A DNA stretch of 64,000 bases from contig JASHNW010000019.1 of assembly GCA_030041435.1 (NCBI GenBank), positions 1 through 64,000 on the forward strand, given 5' to 3'. Each line of letters starts with the position of its first letter. Within the stretch, counting starts at the first letter, position 1. The stretch is from Acidobacteriaceae bacterium. GTDB taxonomy: Bacteria > Acidobacteriota > Terriglobia > Terriglobales > Acidobacteriaceae. Positions 30,969 through 39,697 of the stretch are shown here, piece by piece. The notes below the pieces were generated by a model, which was not told the DNA's origin, did not search any database, and saw nothing but the letters and a program-made list of their open reading frames with translations. Both the position numbers and the translations under genes were made by a program.

Positions 30969-33175
30969 GACTCCTGGGCTTTTGTGTGGTGGCGGTCGCC
31001 GCAGTCGCGGTTGTGACCCCCCTGTACACTCATCCGCCCGTTCACGCCGCGGAGACACCCGTGACCTGGAGCCGGCAAATCGCGCCCCTTGTCTATCGTA
31101 ACTGCGCCGCGTGTCATCACCCCGGGGGCGCAGGACCCTTCAGCCTCCTCGCTTATTCCGACGCCCGCCGTCGCGGACGGCAAATCCTCGAGGTCACCCA
31201 GTCGCGCTACATGCCGCCATGGCTCCCTGCGCCCGGCTACGGAGATTTTGCGGATGCACGCCGCCTGAACGACGAGGATCTCGCGCTCATAAAAAAATGG
31301 GTGGAGTCGGGAATGCCCGAGGGCAATCCCGCGGAGACTCCGCCCCCGCCCCATTACGACGCCACCTGGCAGATGGGCAAGCCCGATCTGATCCTATCCA
31401 TCGAGCGCCCCTGGACTCTGAAGGCTTCCGGCAGCGACGTTTTTCGCAACTTCATCCTTCCCTACCCGCTTGCCCAAACCCATTACATTCGCGCCATGGA
31501 AATCCTGCCGGGAACGCCCCAGGTGGTGCATCACGCCAACGTTCTCATCGATCGCACCGCATCTTTCCGGCGCCAGCACCCAGGTGAATGGAAGGATGGA
31601 GTGCCCGGCATGGAACTGGAACTGGATGCGGGCAACACTTTCGACCCGGACAGTCATTTTCTTTTCTGGAAGCCGGACACGCCGCTGCTGGTGGAACCGC
31701 CGGGGATGACATGGCGGCTCGATCCCGGCAACGACCTCATTCTCAACATGCACCTGAAACCGAGCGGCAAATCGGAAACCATCGATGCGCAGATTGGCCT
31801 CTATTTCGCCGACAAACCGGCCACCCGCCACCCCATGCTGCTGCAGCTTGACGACGACCGGGACCTCGACATCCCGGCGGGCGATCGCAATTTTGTCGTG
31901 CACGACGAGCTAACCCTTCCCATCGACGTGGAGGTCCTGGGCATCTACCCCCATGCTCACTACCTGGGCCACGTGCTCGAAGGCTGGGCGATCCTCCCGA
32001 ACGGACAAAAGAAGTGGCTCATCCGCATTCCCAACTGGGATATCGATCGCCAGTCTGTCTATCGCTACCGCAATCCAGTATTTCTGCCGCGTGGGTCTGT
32101 CCTGCACATGCACTACGCATATGACAACTCGGATGCGAACGTCCACAATCCAAACTCGCCGCCGATTCGTGTGCGCGCAGGCAATCGCTCCGTCGACGAA
32201 ATGGCGCATCTCTGGGTCCAGGTTTTACCGGTTAACGTTCCAAAAGGAAGTCCCGATCCGCGTCTGCTCCTGGAGCAGGCATGGATGGAACATCGCCTGA
32301 GCAGGGAGCCCGGTGACTCCATAGCGCTGTACGACCTCGCCTCTGCGGAGGCGGGCTTGGGAAGGTACAGCGAAGCCGCGGCCGCCTATCGCAAACTGCT
32401 GCGTGCAGATCCGGGCGACTCGCGCACGCTCAACAGCATGGGGGCCGCGCTGGACAAGGCCGGCGACGCCGCAGGCGCCAAAGAGGCATTTCGCCAGGCC
32501 ATTGCAGCTGACTCCGGCAACTGCGACGCACGCTTCAATCTGGGTAGCATCGAGCTGAAACACGCTGTTTTTGACGAGGCGGAACATCAGTTCCGCGAAA
32601 TGCTGGCCCGGTGTCCAGCCGATGCGGCTGCCCGCAGCGGGCTGGGAGTCGCGCTGGCCGGTGAGGGCCGTGACGCGGAAGCCGCGGGCGAATTCCAGAG
32701 TGCGCTGACTCTGGACCCGCAGAATTTCACCGCCCTCTATCATCTGGGGGAAATGGCGATCGCAGCCGGCCGTCCTGGGGATGCCATCGATTTCCTTCTC
32801 GCGGCATCGAAACAGAACCCGAACGATATCGACACCCGCGAGCGGCTTGCCATGGCCCTGGCACAGTCCGGACGATCCGCCGACGCGCTGGTTCAGCTGC
32901 GTGAAGCTGAGCTTCTCGCACCCGACAGCGCAGACCTGCACGCCCTGCTCTCCCAGCTGCTGGCCGAGACCGGCCAGTTGCGGGAGGCGATTGACGAACA
33001 GAATGAGGCTCTGCGGTTGCAGCCGCGGGACGCGGATGGCTGGAACAGCCTGGGTGTCCTGGAAGCGCGCATCGGTAAGCCGGACGCAGCGCGGCTCGAT
33101 TTTCAGCATGCGCTGCAGCTTGAGCCCGGCGACGCGCAGGCCCGCGCAAATCTGGCGCAGCTCCCTCCGCAATGA
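30965..33175 (+). CDS. Cytochrome c / type II copper monooxygenase / TPR fusion protein
   Basis: A 736-residue exported protein with three parts. After a signal peptide (about 1-29) comes a monoheme domain with C47-A-A-C50-H51. Residues about 130-420 resemble the ascorbate-dependent type II copper monooxygenases (PHM/DBH family). His189-His190 in QVVHHANVL and His263 in NMHLKPSG match the CuH site. His330/His332 in GIYPHAHYLG and Met382 in LHMHYAYDN match the CuM site. From about 435 to the end are eight TPR units. All expected copper ligands are present, so an active oxygenase that takes electrons through its own heme is plausible. The substrate is unknown. It is coupled to the redoxin gene upstream, and a repeat element follows 34 bases after the stop. 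Confidence 0.8.
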   Translation: MRLLGFCVVAVAAVAVVTPLYTHPPVHAAETPVTWSRQIAPLVYRNCAACHHPGGAGPFSLLAYSDARRRGRQILEVTQSRYMPPWLPAPGYGDFADARRLNDEDLALIKKWVESGMPEGNPAETPPPPHYDATWQMGKPDLILSIERPWTLKASGSDVFRNFILPYPLAQTHYIRAMEILPGTPQVVHHANVLIDRTASFRRQHPGEWKDGVPGMELELDAGNTFDPDSHFLFWKPDTPLLVEPPGMTWRLDPGNDLILNMHLKPSGKSETIDAQIGLYFADKPATRHPMLLQLDDDRDLDIPAGDRNFVVHDELTLPIDVEVLGIYPHAHYLGHVLEGWAILPNGQKKWLIRIPNWDIDRQSVYRYRNPVFLPRGSVLHMHYAYDNSDANVHNPNSPPIRVRAGNRSVDEMAHLWVQVLPVNVPKGSPDPRLLLEQAWMEHRLSREPGDSIALYDLASAEAGLGRYSEAAAAYRKLLRADPGDSRTLNSMGAALDKAGDAAGAKEAFRQAIAADSGNCDARFNLGSIELKHAVFDEAEHQFREMLARCPADAAARSGLGVALAGEGRDAEAAGEFQSALTLDPQNFTALYHLGEMAIAAGRPGDAIDFLLAASKQNPNDIDTRERLAMALAQSGRSADALVQLREAELLAPDSADLHALLSQLLAETGQLREAIDEQNEALRLQPRDADGWNSLGVLEARIGKPDAARLDFQHALQLEPGDAQARANLAQLPPQ

Positions 33176-33209
33176 GTCTGAACAGCGCAACGGATTCGCG
33201 CGCTTCCCT

Positions 33210-33322
33210 GTCGCAATTCCTGAGTCGGCGTATCCCGAAGCCGCTCGACTCAAGTCGACGCGACCCTCAGGGAGCGGCGGCCTTGCGCTGCATCCGAAAG
33301 GCCACAGGAACTCAGGAATTGC
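33210..33322. repeat. Downstream repeat element, copy 1, with 13-bp terminal inverted repeats
   Basis: Starts 34 bases after the monooxygenase stop codon. The first 50 bases (33210-33259) match 43 of 50 positions with the inverse of 44118-44167, which follows the sensor kinase stop. GCAATTCCTGAGT (33213-33225) is repeated as the exact inverse at 33310-33322, so the whole 113-base element can fold as a long-range hairpin. A local stem CGGC...GCCG closes around TATCCCGAA in both copies (CGG-T in copy 2, still able to pair by wobble). Function is unknown: a REP-like or MITE-like sequence, or a 3'-end processing or termination signal. Confidence 0.55.
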
Positions 33323-33457
33323 CGTAAACGAAACCACAGGACACCGCGGCCGGAAGGCGCGATGGGAAGATCCCGCCAAAAAAATCTGTCCGTGTCACGG
33401 CCTGCATTGGAGCCGCCGGATTGCGTATGATGCAGTACGCGAAGGGTGGAGCTGAAT

Positions 33458-35185
33458 ATGAAAGGTGTTGTCTCTTCTTCGAGCCGCATGACGGCAGTCC
33501 TGGGAGCCGCGCTGGCTCTGCTGCTCACCCTGGTTCAGATCGAGGCGTGGCCGCAACAGGGACAACCAGCCGCCCCGCCATCGTCCGCGGCGGCCATCGA
33601 TGCTTACATCGACCATGCATGGAGCACGCTGCGGCGCTCGATGCTCGATTGCGCAACCCTGGCCGATCCTAAAGTTACAACGGAACTGGTTCTCTGGCTG
33701 CCGCGGGATTTTGCCGAACCGCCGGATGTCGCGCCTCTGGAGAAAAGATGCAAAGTGCGCGTGGAGCGCCTGCCGGTGAAAATCGACAGGCTGGGCGAGA
33801 ATATCCGGTTGCCCGCGCAGGGACTTTTATACCTGCCCTATCCCTATGTTGTCCCCGGCGGGCGCTTCAACGAGATGTATGGGTGGGACAGCTACTTCAT
33901 CGTGCTGGGTCTGCTGCAAAGCGGGCGCGTGGACATGGCGCGCGGCATGGTGGAGAACTTCTTCTTCGAGATTGCCAACTACGGCGGCGTGCTGAATGCG
34001 AATCGGACCTACTATCTCACTCGGTCGCAGCCGCCCTTCTTATCGTCGGAGATTCGCGACGTCTGGGCGGCGGAGATCGCGGCCGGCAGGAACCAGGATG
34101 CGCGCGCCTGGCTGGAGCACGCTTATGGATACGCGGTGCGCGATCACGCGCTGTGGATAAGCCAGCCGCATCGCGCAGGAGATACCGGCCTCGCGCGCTA
34201 CTTCGATTTCGGCGAAGGTCCGGTGGCCGAGATGGCCGATGACGACACCTACTATCAGAACGTCATCGCGTGGCTGCTCGCCCACCCCGGCGTGCACACG
34301 GATTACCTGATCGATGGCCCCGAAAATCCCGGCCCCGGCGATCGTGAAAAGCTCGCGGCGATCAGTTGCGACCCCGGCCTCTCGGCCGTTTGCGCGCGCG
34401 CGCACAATGGCGTGCACTGGCTGACCAAAGATTTTTACAAGGGCGACCGCACCATGCGCGAGTCCGGCTTCGATCCGAGTTTCCGCTTCGGCGTATTCAA
34501 TGGATCCGCGCACCACTACGCTCCGGTGTGCCTGAACGCTCTGCTTTACAAATATGAGCTCGATCTGGCGTGGATGGCCGGCCGGCTCGGAAAGCCCGGC
34601 GATGAAGAGAAATGGAACCAGGCAGCCCAGGCGCGGCGCGCGGCCATGGACCGCTATTTGTGGAATGCGCAGAAGGGCATGTATTTCGACTACGATTTCG
34701 TCGCCGCGAGGCAGTCGAGTTACAACTATCTGACCACGTTCTATCCGCTGTGGGCCGGCGCCGCGAGCGCGGAGCAGGCACGGCGCGTGGAAGCAAATCT
34801 AAGCCTGTTCGAACACAAGGGCGGACTCGCCATGAGCACCACGGACTCAGGCGTGCAATGGGATTTGCCGTATGGCTGGGCACCGGCTACCTGGATCGCG
34901 ATCGACGGAATGCGAACCACGGGCGATCTCGAGGACGCGACCCGCGTTTCTCAGGAATTCATGGCAACCATCCGCGACAGTTTCGCCTGCGACCACACCA
35001 TCCGCGAAAAATTCAATGTGGTCACCGGGTCGTCGGAATTTCAGGTCGCCGCGGGCTATCGCCAGAACGTTGTCGGCTTCGGCTGGACCAATGCTGTCTA
35101 CGGGAAAATGGAGGCCTTGCTGCGAAACGCCGGCATCTCCGAGGCTGCGGACGCGCAGATGCCTCCTGTCTGCCGGCAGCATTGA
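33458..35185 (+). CDS. treA: Periplasmic trehalase, GH37
   Basis: A 575-residue secreted enzyme that hydrolyses alpha,alpha-trehalose to two glucoses. The ATG at 33458 has GGAG six bases upstream and starts a signal peptide (MTAVLGAALALLLTLVQIEA core). Both family signatures are present: PGGRFNEMYGWDSY (133-146) and QWDLPYGWAP. The catalytic Asp339 lies in RESGFDPSFR and the catalytic Glu in the conserved REKFN. The length matches periplasmic TreA of enterobacteria (about 550-565 residues). It stands alone between the repeat element and a decayed gene, transcribed in the same direction as the monooxygenase. I used the symbol treA because of the signal peptide; treF is the cytoplasmic form. 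Confidence 0.92.
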   Translation: MKGVVSSSSRMTAVLGAALALLLTLVQIEAWPQQGQPAAPPSSAAAIDAYIDHAWSTLRRSMLDCATLADPKVTTELVLWLPRDFAEPPDVAPLEKRCKVRVERLPVKIDRLGENIRLPAQGLLYLPYPYVVPGGRFNEMYGWDSYFIVLGLLQSGRVDMARGMVENFFFEIANYGGVLNANRTYYLTRSQPPFLSSEIRDVWAAEIAAGRNQDARAWLEHAYGYAVRDHALWISQPHRAGDTGLARYFDFGEGPVAEMADDDTYYQNVIAWLLAHPGVHTDYLIDGPENPGPGDREKLAAISCDPGLSAVCARAHNGVHWLTKDFYKGDRTMRESGFDPSFRFGVFNGSAHHYAPVCLNALLYKYELDLAWMAGRLGKPGDEEKWNQAAQARRAAMDRYLWNAQKGMYFDYDFVAARQSSYNYLTTFYPLWAGAASAEQARRVEANLSLFEHKGGLAMSTTDSGVQWDLPYGWAPATWIAIDGMRTTGDLEDATRVSQEFMATIRDSFACDHTIREKFNVVTGSSEFQVAAGYRQNVVGFGWTNAVYGKMEALLRNAGISEAADAQMPPVCRQH

Positions 35186-35189
35186 CCTC

Positions 35190-35590
35190 ACGGCCCGACG
35201 CGCCATTGTCACCCGAATGCGGGTGATCTCGTAGCCGCCGCTCTTGCCCCGGTTGAACCAAAACCCCGGCTGCCCGCCTGCAATCGTATCGTCCCTGGCC
35301 CATCTGCACGCCGCTCTTCCTGACTGTGATCGTCTCGCCTCCGTCGCCACATCGCCGGTCGTCATGCCATATTTCTTCCCCGGCCCATGCAACAGACAGG
35401 TCTCAGCCAGCAGCCCATTCCGTCGCACCTCAATTCAGACGCCCTCGGGAGTGACGAGATCGGATTGGGCCCACGTGACCCAGGAACTGGTCTCCTGTAC
35501 AGGGCCGGGGCTTCGGCGAGGAGCCTGAGCCCCGCTTCCGCGGCGGGTCTTATCCGCAGCGCCTTCGAGTGCACTGGGGATATGAGACCG
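35190..35590 (-). pseudogene. Probable remnant of a decayed minus-strand gene
   Basis: The 549 bases between trehalase and the next gene hold no intact gene. The minus strand reads as a broken coding sequence. An open stretch ending SSWVTWAQSDLVTPEGV meets a TGA at 35435-35437, continues in the same frame as IEVRRNGLLAETCLLHGPGK, then needs a frame change to read ETITVRKSGVQMGQGRYD, and another to read PGFWFNRGKSGGYEITRIRV. I do not recognise the parent family. Codon-like composition and continuity across frame changes support decay rather than chance, but weakly. Confidence 0.3.
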
Positions 35591-35734
35591 GTTCAGCCTG
35601 GATGGTCTTCGATCCTCACCAGTGAATTGAACTGATGGTTAGAGAACTTTAACTGAATACAGAACCAAGCTGGCCAATGCAGTGCCTGCTCTCCGGTCAG
35701 CGAGGACCCTGAGTCCCGCTGATTGGAGAAATGG

Positions 35735-36799
35735 GTGTCGAAACAAGGCATCGGTGTCCTTGCGCTTGGACTATGTATGGTCGTGATTGCGTGCGGCGTT
35801 TCCCCTCCTGCGCTGCAGAACTCTGCGCCTGCACAGCCGGCCACTGCGGCCGTTTTCGCACTGTGGCCTCATGTTTCGGGCAGGGTTGGATCGTACGACG
35901 CCCAGACCGCCCAGGACGTGACCGAGATGGCTGCCGACGGCCTCACCATGCTCCTCAAAGCCGGCGTCGGTAATTCGATGGAATCCGACATGGCGAACAA
36001 CAACGTGAGCCTGATCGACCCCTACCCATGGTCCCTCATCGAAGAGTATGGATGCGCTGGCTACTTCGCCGGACAATCCGCATCGTGCCAAATTAGCGAT
36101 TCCACTTCGACCTGGATCCTTTCCCAGTTCCAGTCCCACCTTGCCGCTCAGGAAGGCAACAGCAATGTGATCGCATATTGGTTTCTCGACGATTACCCCG
36201 GGGGCGACGTAAGCGCCCTGCTGCAGAAAATGCACGATCTGCTGGTCGCTTCCAATAACGATCCATCCGCTCTTTTCCCGCGCCCCGCGATGTGCGGTTT
36301 CGGCGGGCGCATTGCCCCGCTCAGCGACAGGAACATCAGCGCCGCGGATCCCCTGATGTCGTATTTCGAGACTGCCCTCACCAATTTCAGCCCGAGCTAC
36401 TGCGATCTGGTAGCGCTCTATCCCTATGCGATCAACGACGGCGCCGACCCTAACGACCCTTCCCAATTCGACTGGTCCATGACCTATCTGCTGCCGGCAA
36501 TGTTCGGGGACCTTGAGAATCGCGGATGGAATCGTTCGATCCAGCCTCTGGTCGGGGTACCCCAGGCGTTCGGGTACGGTAATTATGTGGCGCCCACAGG
36601 AGCCGACCTCACCACCCAGATGACAGCCTACTGTAAGGCGGGCGCGGTAGCGCTTCTCGCGTACTCATGGGATGACTCTTATCTTGCGGAGAATCCGAAT
36701 AGTTCCTCTGCTGAACCGGTGAACAGCGCCGACTTGCGGGCCGGTCTCGCGCGTGGTTTGACACAGTGCCTCAGTTATTGGCCGCACATCTCCGGCTAA
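35735..36799 (+). CDS. Hypothetical lipoprotein, glycosidase-like
   Basis: A 354-residue protein. The GTG start at 35735 has GGAG six bases upstream. The signal peptide ends GLCMVVIACG, a good lipobox (VIAC), so Cys20 is probably lipidated and the protein anchored in the outer or inner membrane. The mature part has segments suggestive of a TIM-barrel glycosidase (VIAYWFLDDYPGGD, CDLVALYPYAIND, GAVALLAYSWDDSY) with Asp pairs at strand ends. I cannot place it in a GH family. No operon partner is obvious; the upstream neighbour is a decayed gene. It is probably surface-exposed and may bind or cut glycans (inference). Confidence 0.65.
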   Translation: MSKQGIGVLALGLCMVVIACGVSPPALQNSAPAQPATAAVFALWPHVSGRVGSYDAQTAQDVTEMAADGLTMLLKAGVGNSMESDMANNNVSLIDPYPWSLIEEYGCAGYFAGQSASCQISDSTSTWILSQFQSHLAAQEGNSNVIAYWFLDDYPGGDVSALLQKMHDLLVASNNDPSALFPRPAMCGFGGRIAPLSDRNISAADPLMSYFETALTNFSPSYCDLVALYPYAINDGADPNDPSQFDWSMTYLLPAMFGDLENRGWNRSIQPLVGVPQAFGYGNYVAPTGADLTTQMTAYCKAGAVALLAYSWDDSYLAENPNSSSAEPVNSADLRAGLARGLTQCLSYWPHISG

Positions 36800-37156
36800 C
36801 CGCGCCAGGCGCCGGCCCGTGAGCAGTTGCACGCCCCGGGCGTGCCTGGGTGCAGGCTCCCGTGCTGAGTAACGATCCGGATCCCGGCATCGCGACACCT
36901 GTTTCATCCCCAGCGTGACCGTCGTTCGAGCCTTGCAGGACGCTTTTTTTCCTCGACAACCGCACCGGGCCGGGGTACGCTCTTTTCCACTCGGTCGGGC
37001 CGCGCTGCACCCTCCGCTGTATCCCCCCGCACCACCTTCCGCGCATGCTCCCATTGCTGTCTGCACACGGGCCCAGGACACCGTTTCCTGTATTCCATCG
37101 CTGACATACGGACATATCGTTCAGGTTTTTTCCTTAACCCACGTAAGGAGTTGACC
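36800..37156. other. Intergenic region with a strong hairpin
   Basis: A 357-base gap between two plus-strand genes. GCACGCC-CCG-GGCGTGC (36829-36845) is a perfect seven-base stem 30 bases after the lipoprotein stop, placed like a terminator but without a T tract. The remainder is GC-rich with a TTTTTTT run near 36946 and a TTTTTT run near 37129. I see no further gene. The AAGGAG ribosome site for the next gene is at its end. Confidence 0.45.
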
Positions 37157-39577
37157 ATGAGCATACGTTCACTCTCGAACGTTCTCCGTACCGGTGCACT
37201 CTTGTGCTCGGTCTGTCTCGCTACCAGTGCCGCGCGCGCCCAGGCGGCCCAACAGACGATCACGCTCGACCCAGGCTCGCGCAATCCCGCAACCGAAGTG
37301 ACGGTGAAGGGCGAAGCCTCTTTTGCCAACCCTCCGGCGAATTTCTACGCCTTCACGTCAGCGCGCGCCGGATCGCCCGGCAGCCCGGAAGAGATCAGGC
37401 TCCGTTTTGCTGCGCCGACTACTCTGCTCGGAATCCAGTCAACCAAAGATTTCCCCATCGAGCCAGGCGGCAGCTGCGCGGAGGGACGTTCCTTCGCGGC
37501 TGGTGACACCTGCGTCCTGTTCGTCCGCTTCACGCCGCAGGGCGCGGGCCGGCGGCTGGGCAGGCTGACCATCACGCACAGCGGATCGCCGGAGCCCGCG
37601 GCTCTTGGCCTGGGCGGCTATGGATATGCCCCCATCGTCAGCTTCACGCCGGCGGCCATCTCCACCGTCCCCGGCACCTATCCGTCGAATACAGGCCTGC
37701 TGAGCGCAGCGCAGAACCTTACCGTCGACGGCAGCGATACCCTGTACATCGCCGACACCGGCAACGGCATCATCCGCTACCTGGACTCCAGCGGCACGTT
37801 CAAGAGCCTCGCCACCGGATACACCAGTCCGCTCGGCATCGCCGTCGACACCTTCGGCGAGGTCTACTTCGACGAGCCCGCCGCCGGCGTTCTGTATGAG
37901 ATCTACGATTACGGCCCGGTGGTGACGATCAGCGGGTCGACGACGGGAAGCACCTGCACAGTCTCAACGCCGTGCACGCTGGGCGCTACCGCGCTGGAAA
38001 ATCCCGGAATGCTGAGCATGGACCAGTACAACCAGCTGTTTTTCCCGGAGGAAACCCACGGCGCGGTGATGGCAACGGTGCAGCCGGTGCCGGCTACCAT
38101 GGTTTATCTGTACGACCCATTCCCCTATCAGGACAGCCCGACCAGCGCGTTCGTAGCAGATGCGGACGGCGAATACCTCTACACCCTGTGGGCCACCTCG
38201 GGGAACTGCGAAATCCAGCAACAGTCGCTCTATGACGCGGAAAATTCCATCATATCTTTCAGCAAGGTCGCGGGCGGCAGAACCTGCGGGCTCAGCGGCG
38301 GCGGCGGTCAGGCGGGGAATGCCGAAATCGGCAGTGTCATCGGCCAGATGGCCTTCGATGTCGCCGGCAACCTCTACTTCACTGACAATGTGAACCAGAA
38401 GGTTCGCCGCATCAGCTACGCCACGGGAATCATTTCGGGCATCGCCGGAAGCGGAGTTGCCGGCTATACCGGCGATGGCGGCGAAGCCACCGCCGCGGAA
38501 CTGAGTTACCCCACCGGCCTGGCAGTCGATTCCCAGGGGCAGGTGTACATCATCAGCGGAACCACCGCTGCCAAAGGCGGCGCGCAGGTCGTCCGCAAAC
38601 TCGGTCCCAATGGAAATCTGGCGTTCGGGAACGAGCCGTCGGGTTCCACGAGCGCGGCACAAATCGTGACCGTATCCAACGTCGGCAACTACCCTGCAGT
38701 CCTCACCAGCTATTTCTTCGGCGGCGCGGATCCGACCGACTTTTCCATCGACCCCAAAACCACGAGTTGCCTGCTCACCGCCGGAAGCAGCCTGCCCGCA
38801 GGGCAGCAGTGCCAGGTGGGGGTTCTGTTCAAGCCGGGTGCGACAGGCGCCCGGTCGGGCACGCTGGTCTTCGTCGATAACACCGTGAACAGCTCCAACA
38901 CCGTGATATTGAGCGGAACCGGCACAGCAGCCCTGGTCACGGTCACGCCCGGCGCGGTAACGTTCCCGGCGACAACGCCTGCCCAGTCCGCCACGGCGCC
39001 GGTCACGCTGACCAACACCGGCAATGCCGACCTGACCATTTCCGCCATCAGCATCGGCGGCGCCAATCCGGCCATGTTCAGCTACACCAATGGCTGCGGC
39101 GCGGGTCCCATCGCGCCTAAAGCTGCCTGCACGGTGCAGGTCACCTTTAAGCCGGCCGCGGCGGCGAGCTACTCGGCGGCCATCAAAATCACTGACAACG
39201 CCGCGGACAGTCCGCAATCCATCACCATGACGGGAACCGGCCGCGCGACCTACGAGTCAACCGTGAACCTGTCCTCGTCTGCCAATCCTGCCACGACCTG
39301 CAAGCCGGTGGCCTTTACCATCACCGTCAGGGGATCCGGTGGCGGCGTGCCGACGGGTATTGTGGAGCTGAAGAAGGGCACGAGCGTGGTGGGCCTCGCC
39401 ACCCTCAGCAACGGATCGGCGACGTTCTCCACCACCGCGCTGGCGGTGGGAGCGAATCTGCTGACCGCCAGCTATGATGGCGACGCCACCCATGCCGCAT
39501 CCACCTCAAGCGTCCTGACGCAGATGGTGGCGACGGGCCAGTCGTGCCTCGGCGTCAGTCCGGGCGGAGGCCGGTGA
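37157..39577 (+). CDS. Secreted NHL-repeat / choice-of-anchor-D / Ig-like surface protein
   Basis: An 806-residue protein. The ATG at 37157 follows AAGGAG by six bases and starts a signal peptide (about 1-30, ending AARAQA). After an anchor-like domain, residues about 170-480 carry NHL-type propeller units (LTVDGSDTLYIADTGNG, MAFDVAGNLYFTDNVNQKVR, LAVDSQGQVYIISG). Two choice-of-anchor-D/ASH-like beta domains follow (about 490-700; SFKP-type endings such as GVLFKPGATGARSGTL and QVTFKPAAAASYSAAI). The last 90 residues form a bacterial Ig-like domain (GIVELKKGTSVVGLATL). Such proteins are common on Terriglobia surfaces and are thought to bind ligands or other cells. No enzyme motif is visible. 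Confidence 0.75.
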   Translation: MSIRSLSNVLRTGALLCSVCLATSAARAQAAQQTITLDPGSRNPATEVTVKGEASFANPPANFYAFTSARAGSPGSPEEIRLRFAAPTTLLGIQSTKDFPIEPGGSCAEGRSFAAGDTCVLFVRFTPQGAGRRLGRLTITHSGSPEPAALGLGGYGYAPIVSFTPAAISTVPGTYPSNTGLLSAAQNLTVDGSDTLYIADTGNGIIRYLDSSGTFKSLATGYTSPLGIAVDTFGEVYFDEPAAGVLYEIYDYGPVVTISGSTTGSTCTVSTPCTLGATALENPGMLSMDQYNQLFFPEETHGAVMATVQPVPATMVYLYDPFPYQDSPTSAFVADADGEYLYTLWATSGNCEIQQQSLYDAENSIISFSKVAGGRTCGLSGGGGQAGNAEIGSVIGQMAFDVAGNLYFTDNVNQKVRRISYATGIISGIAGSGVAGYTGDGGEATAAELSYPTGLAVDSQGQVYIISGTTAAKGGAQVVRKLGPNGNLAFGNEPSGSTSAAQIVTVSNVGNYPAVLTSYFFGGADPTDFSIDPKTTSCLLTAGSSLPAGQQCQVGVLFKPGATGARSGTLVFVDNTVNSSNTVILSGTGTAALVTVTPGAVTFPATTPAQSATAPVTLTNTGNADLTISAISIGGANPAMFSYTNGCGAGPIAPKAACTVQVTFKPAAAASYSAAIKITDNAADSPQSITMTGTGRATYESTVNLSSSANPATTCKPVAFTITVRGSGGGVPTGIVELKKGTSVVGLATLSNGSATFSTTALAVGANLLTASYDGDATHAASTSSVLTQMVATGQSCLGVSPGGGR

Positions 39578-39697
39578 AACAGGGTTGCACGTTGTGAAGG
39601 TTGTTCATCTCAACCGCGGGCGAGACGCTGCTGTGCGCTCTCGCCCGCAAATCAAGGCGGAATGCGGCGCCGGAATCGTTCCGCCTTCGGCGCCGTT

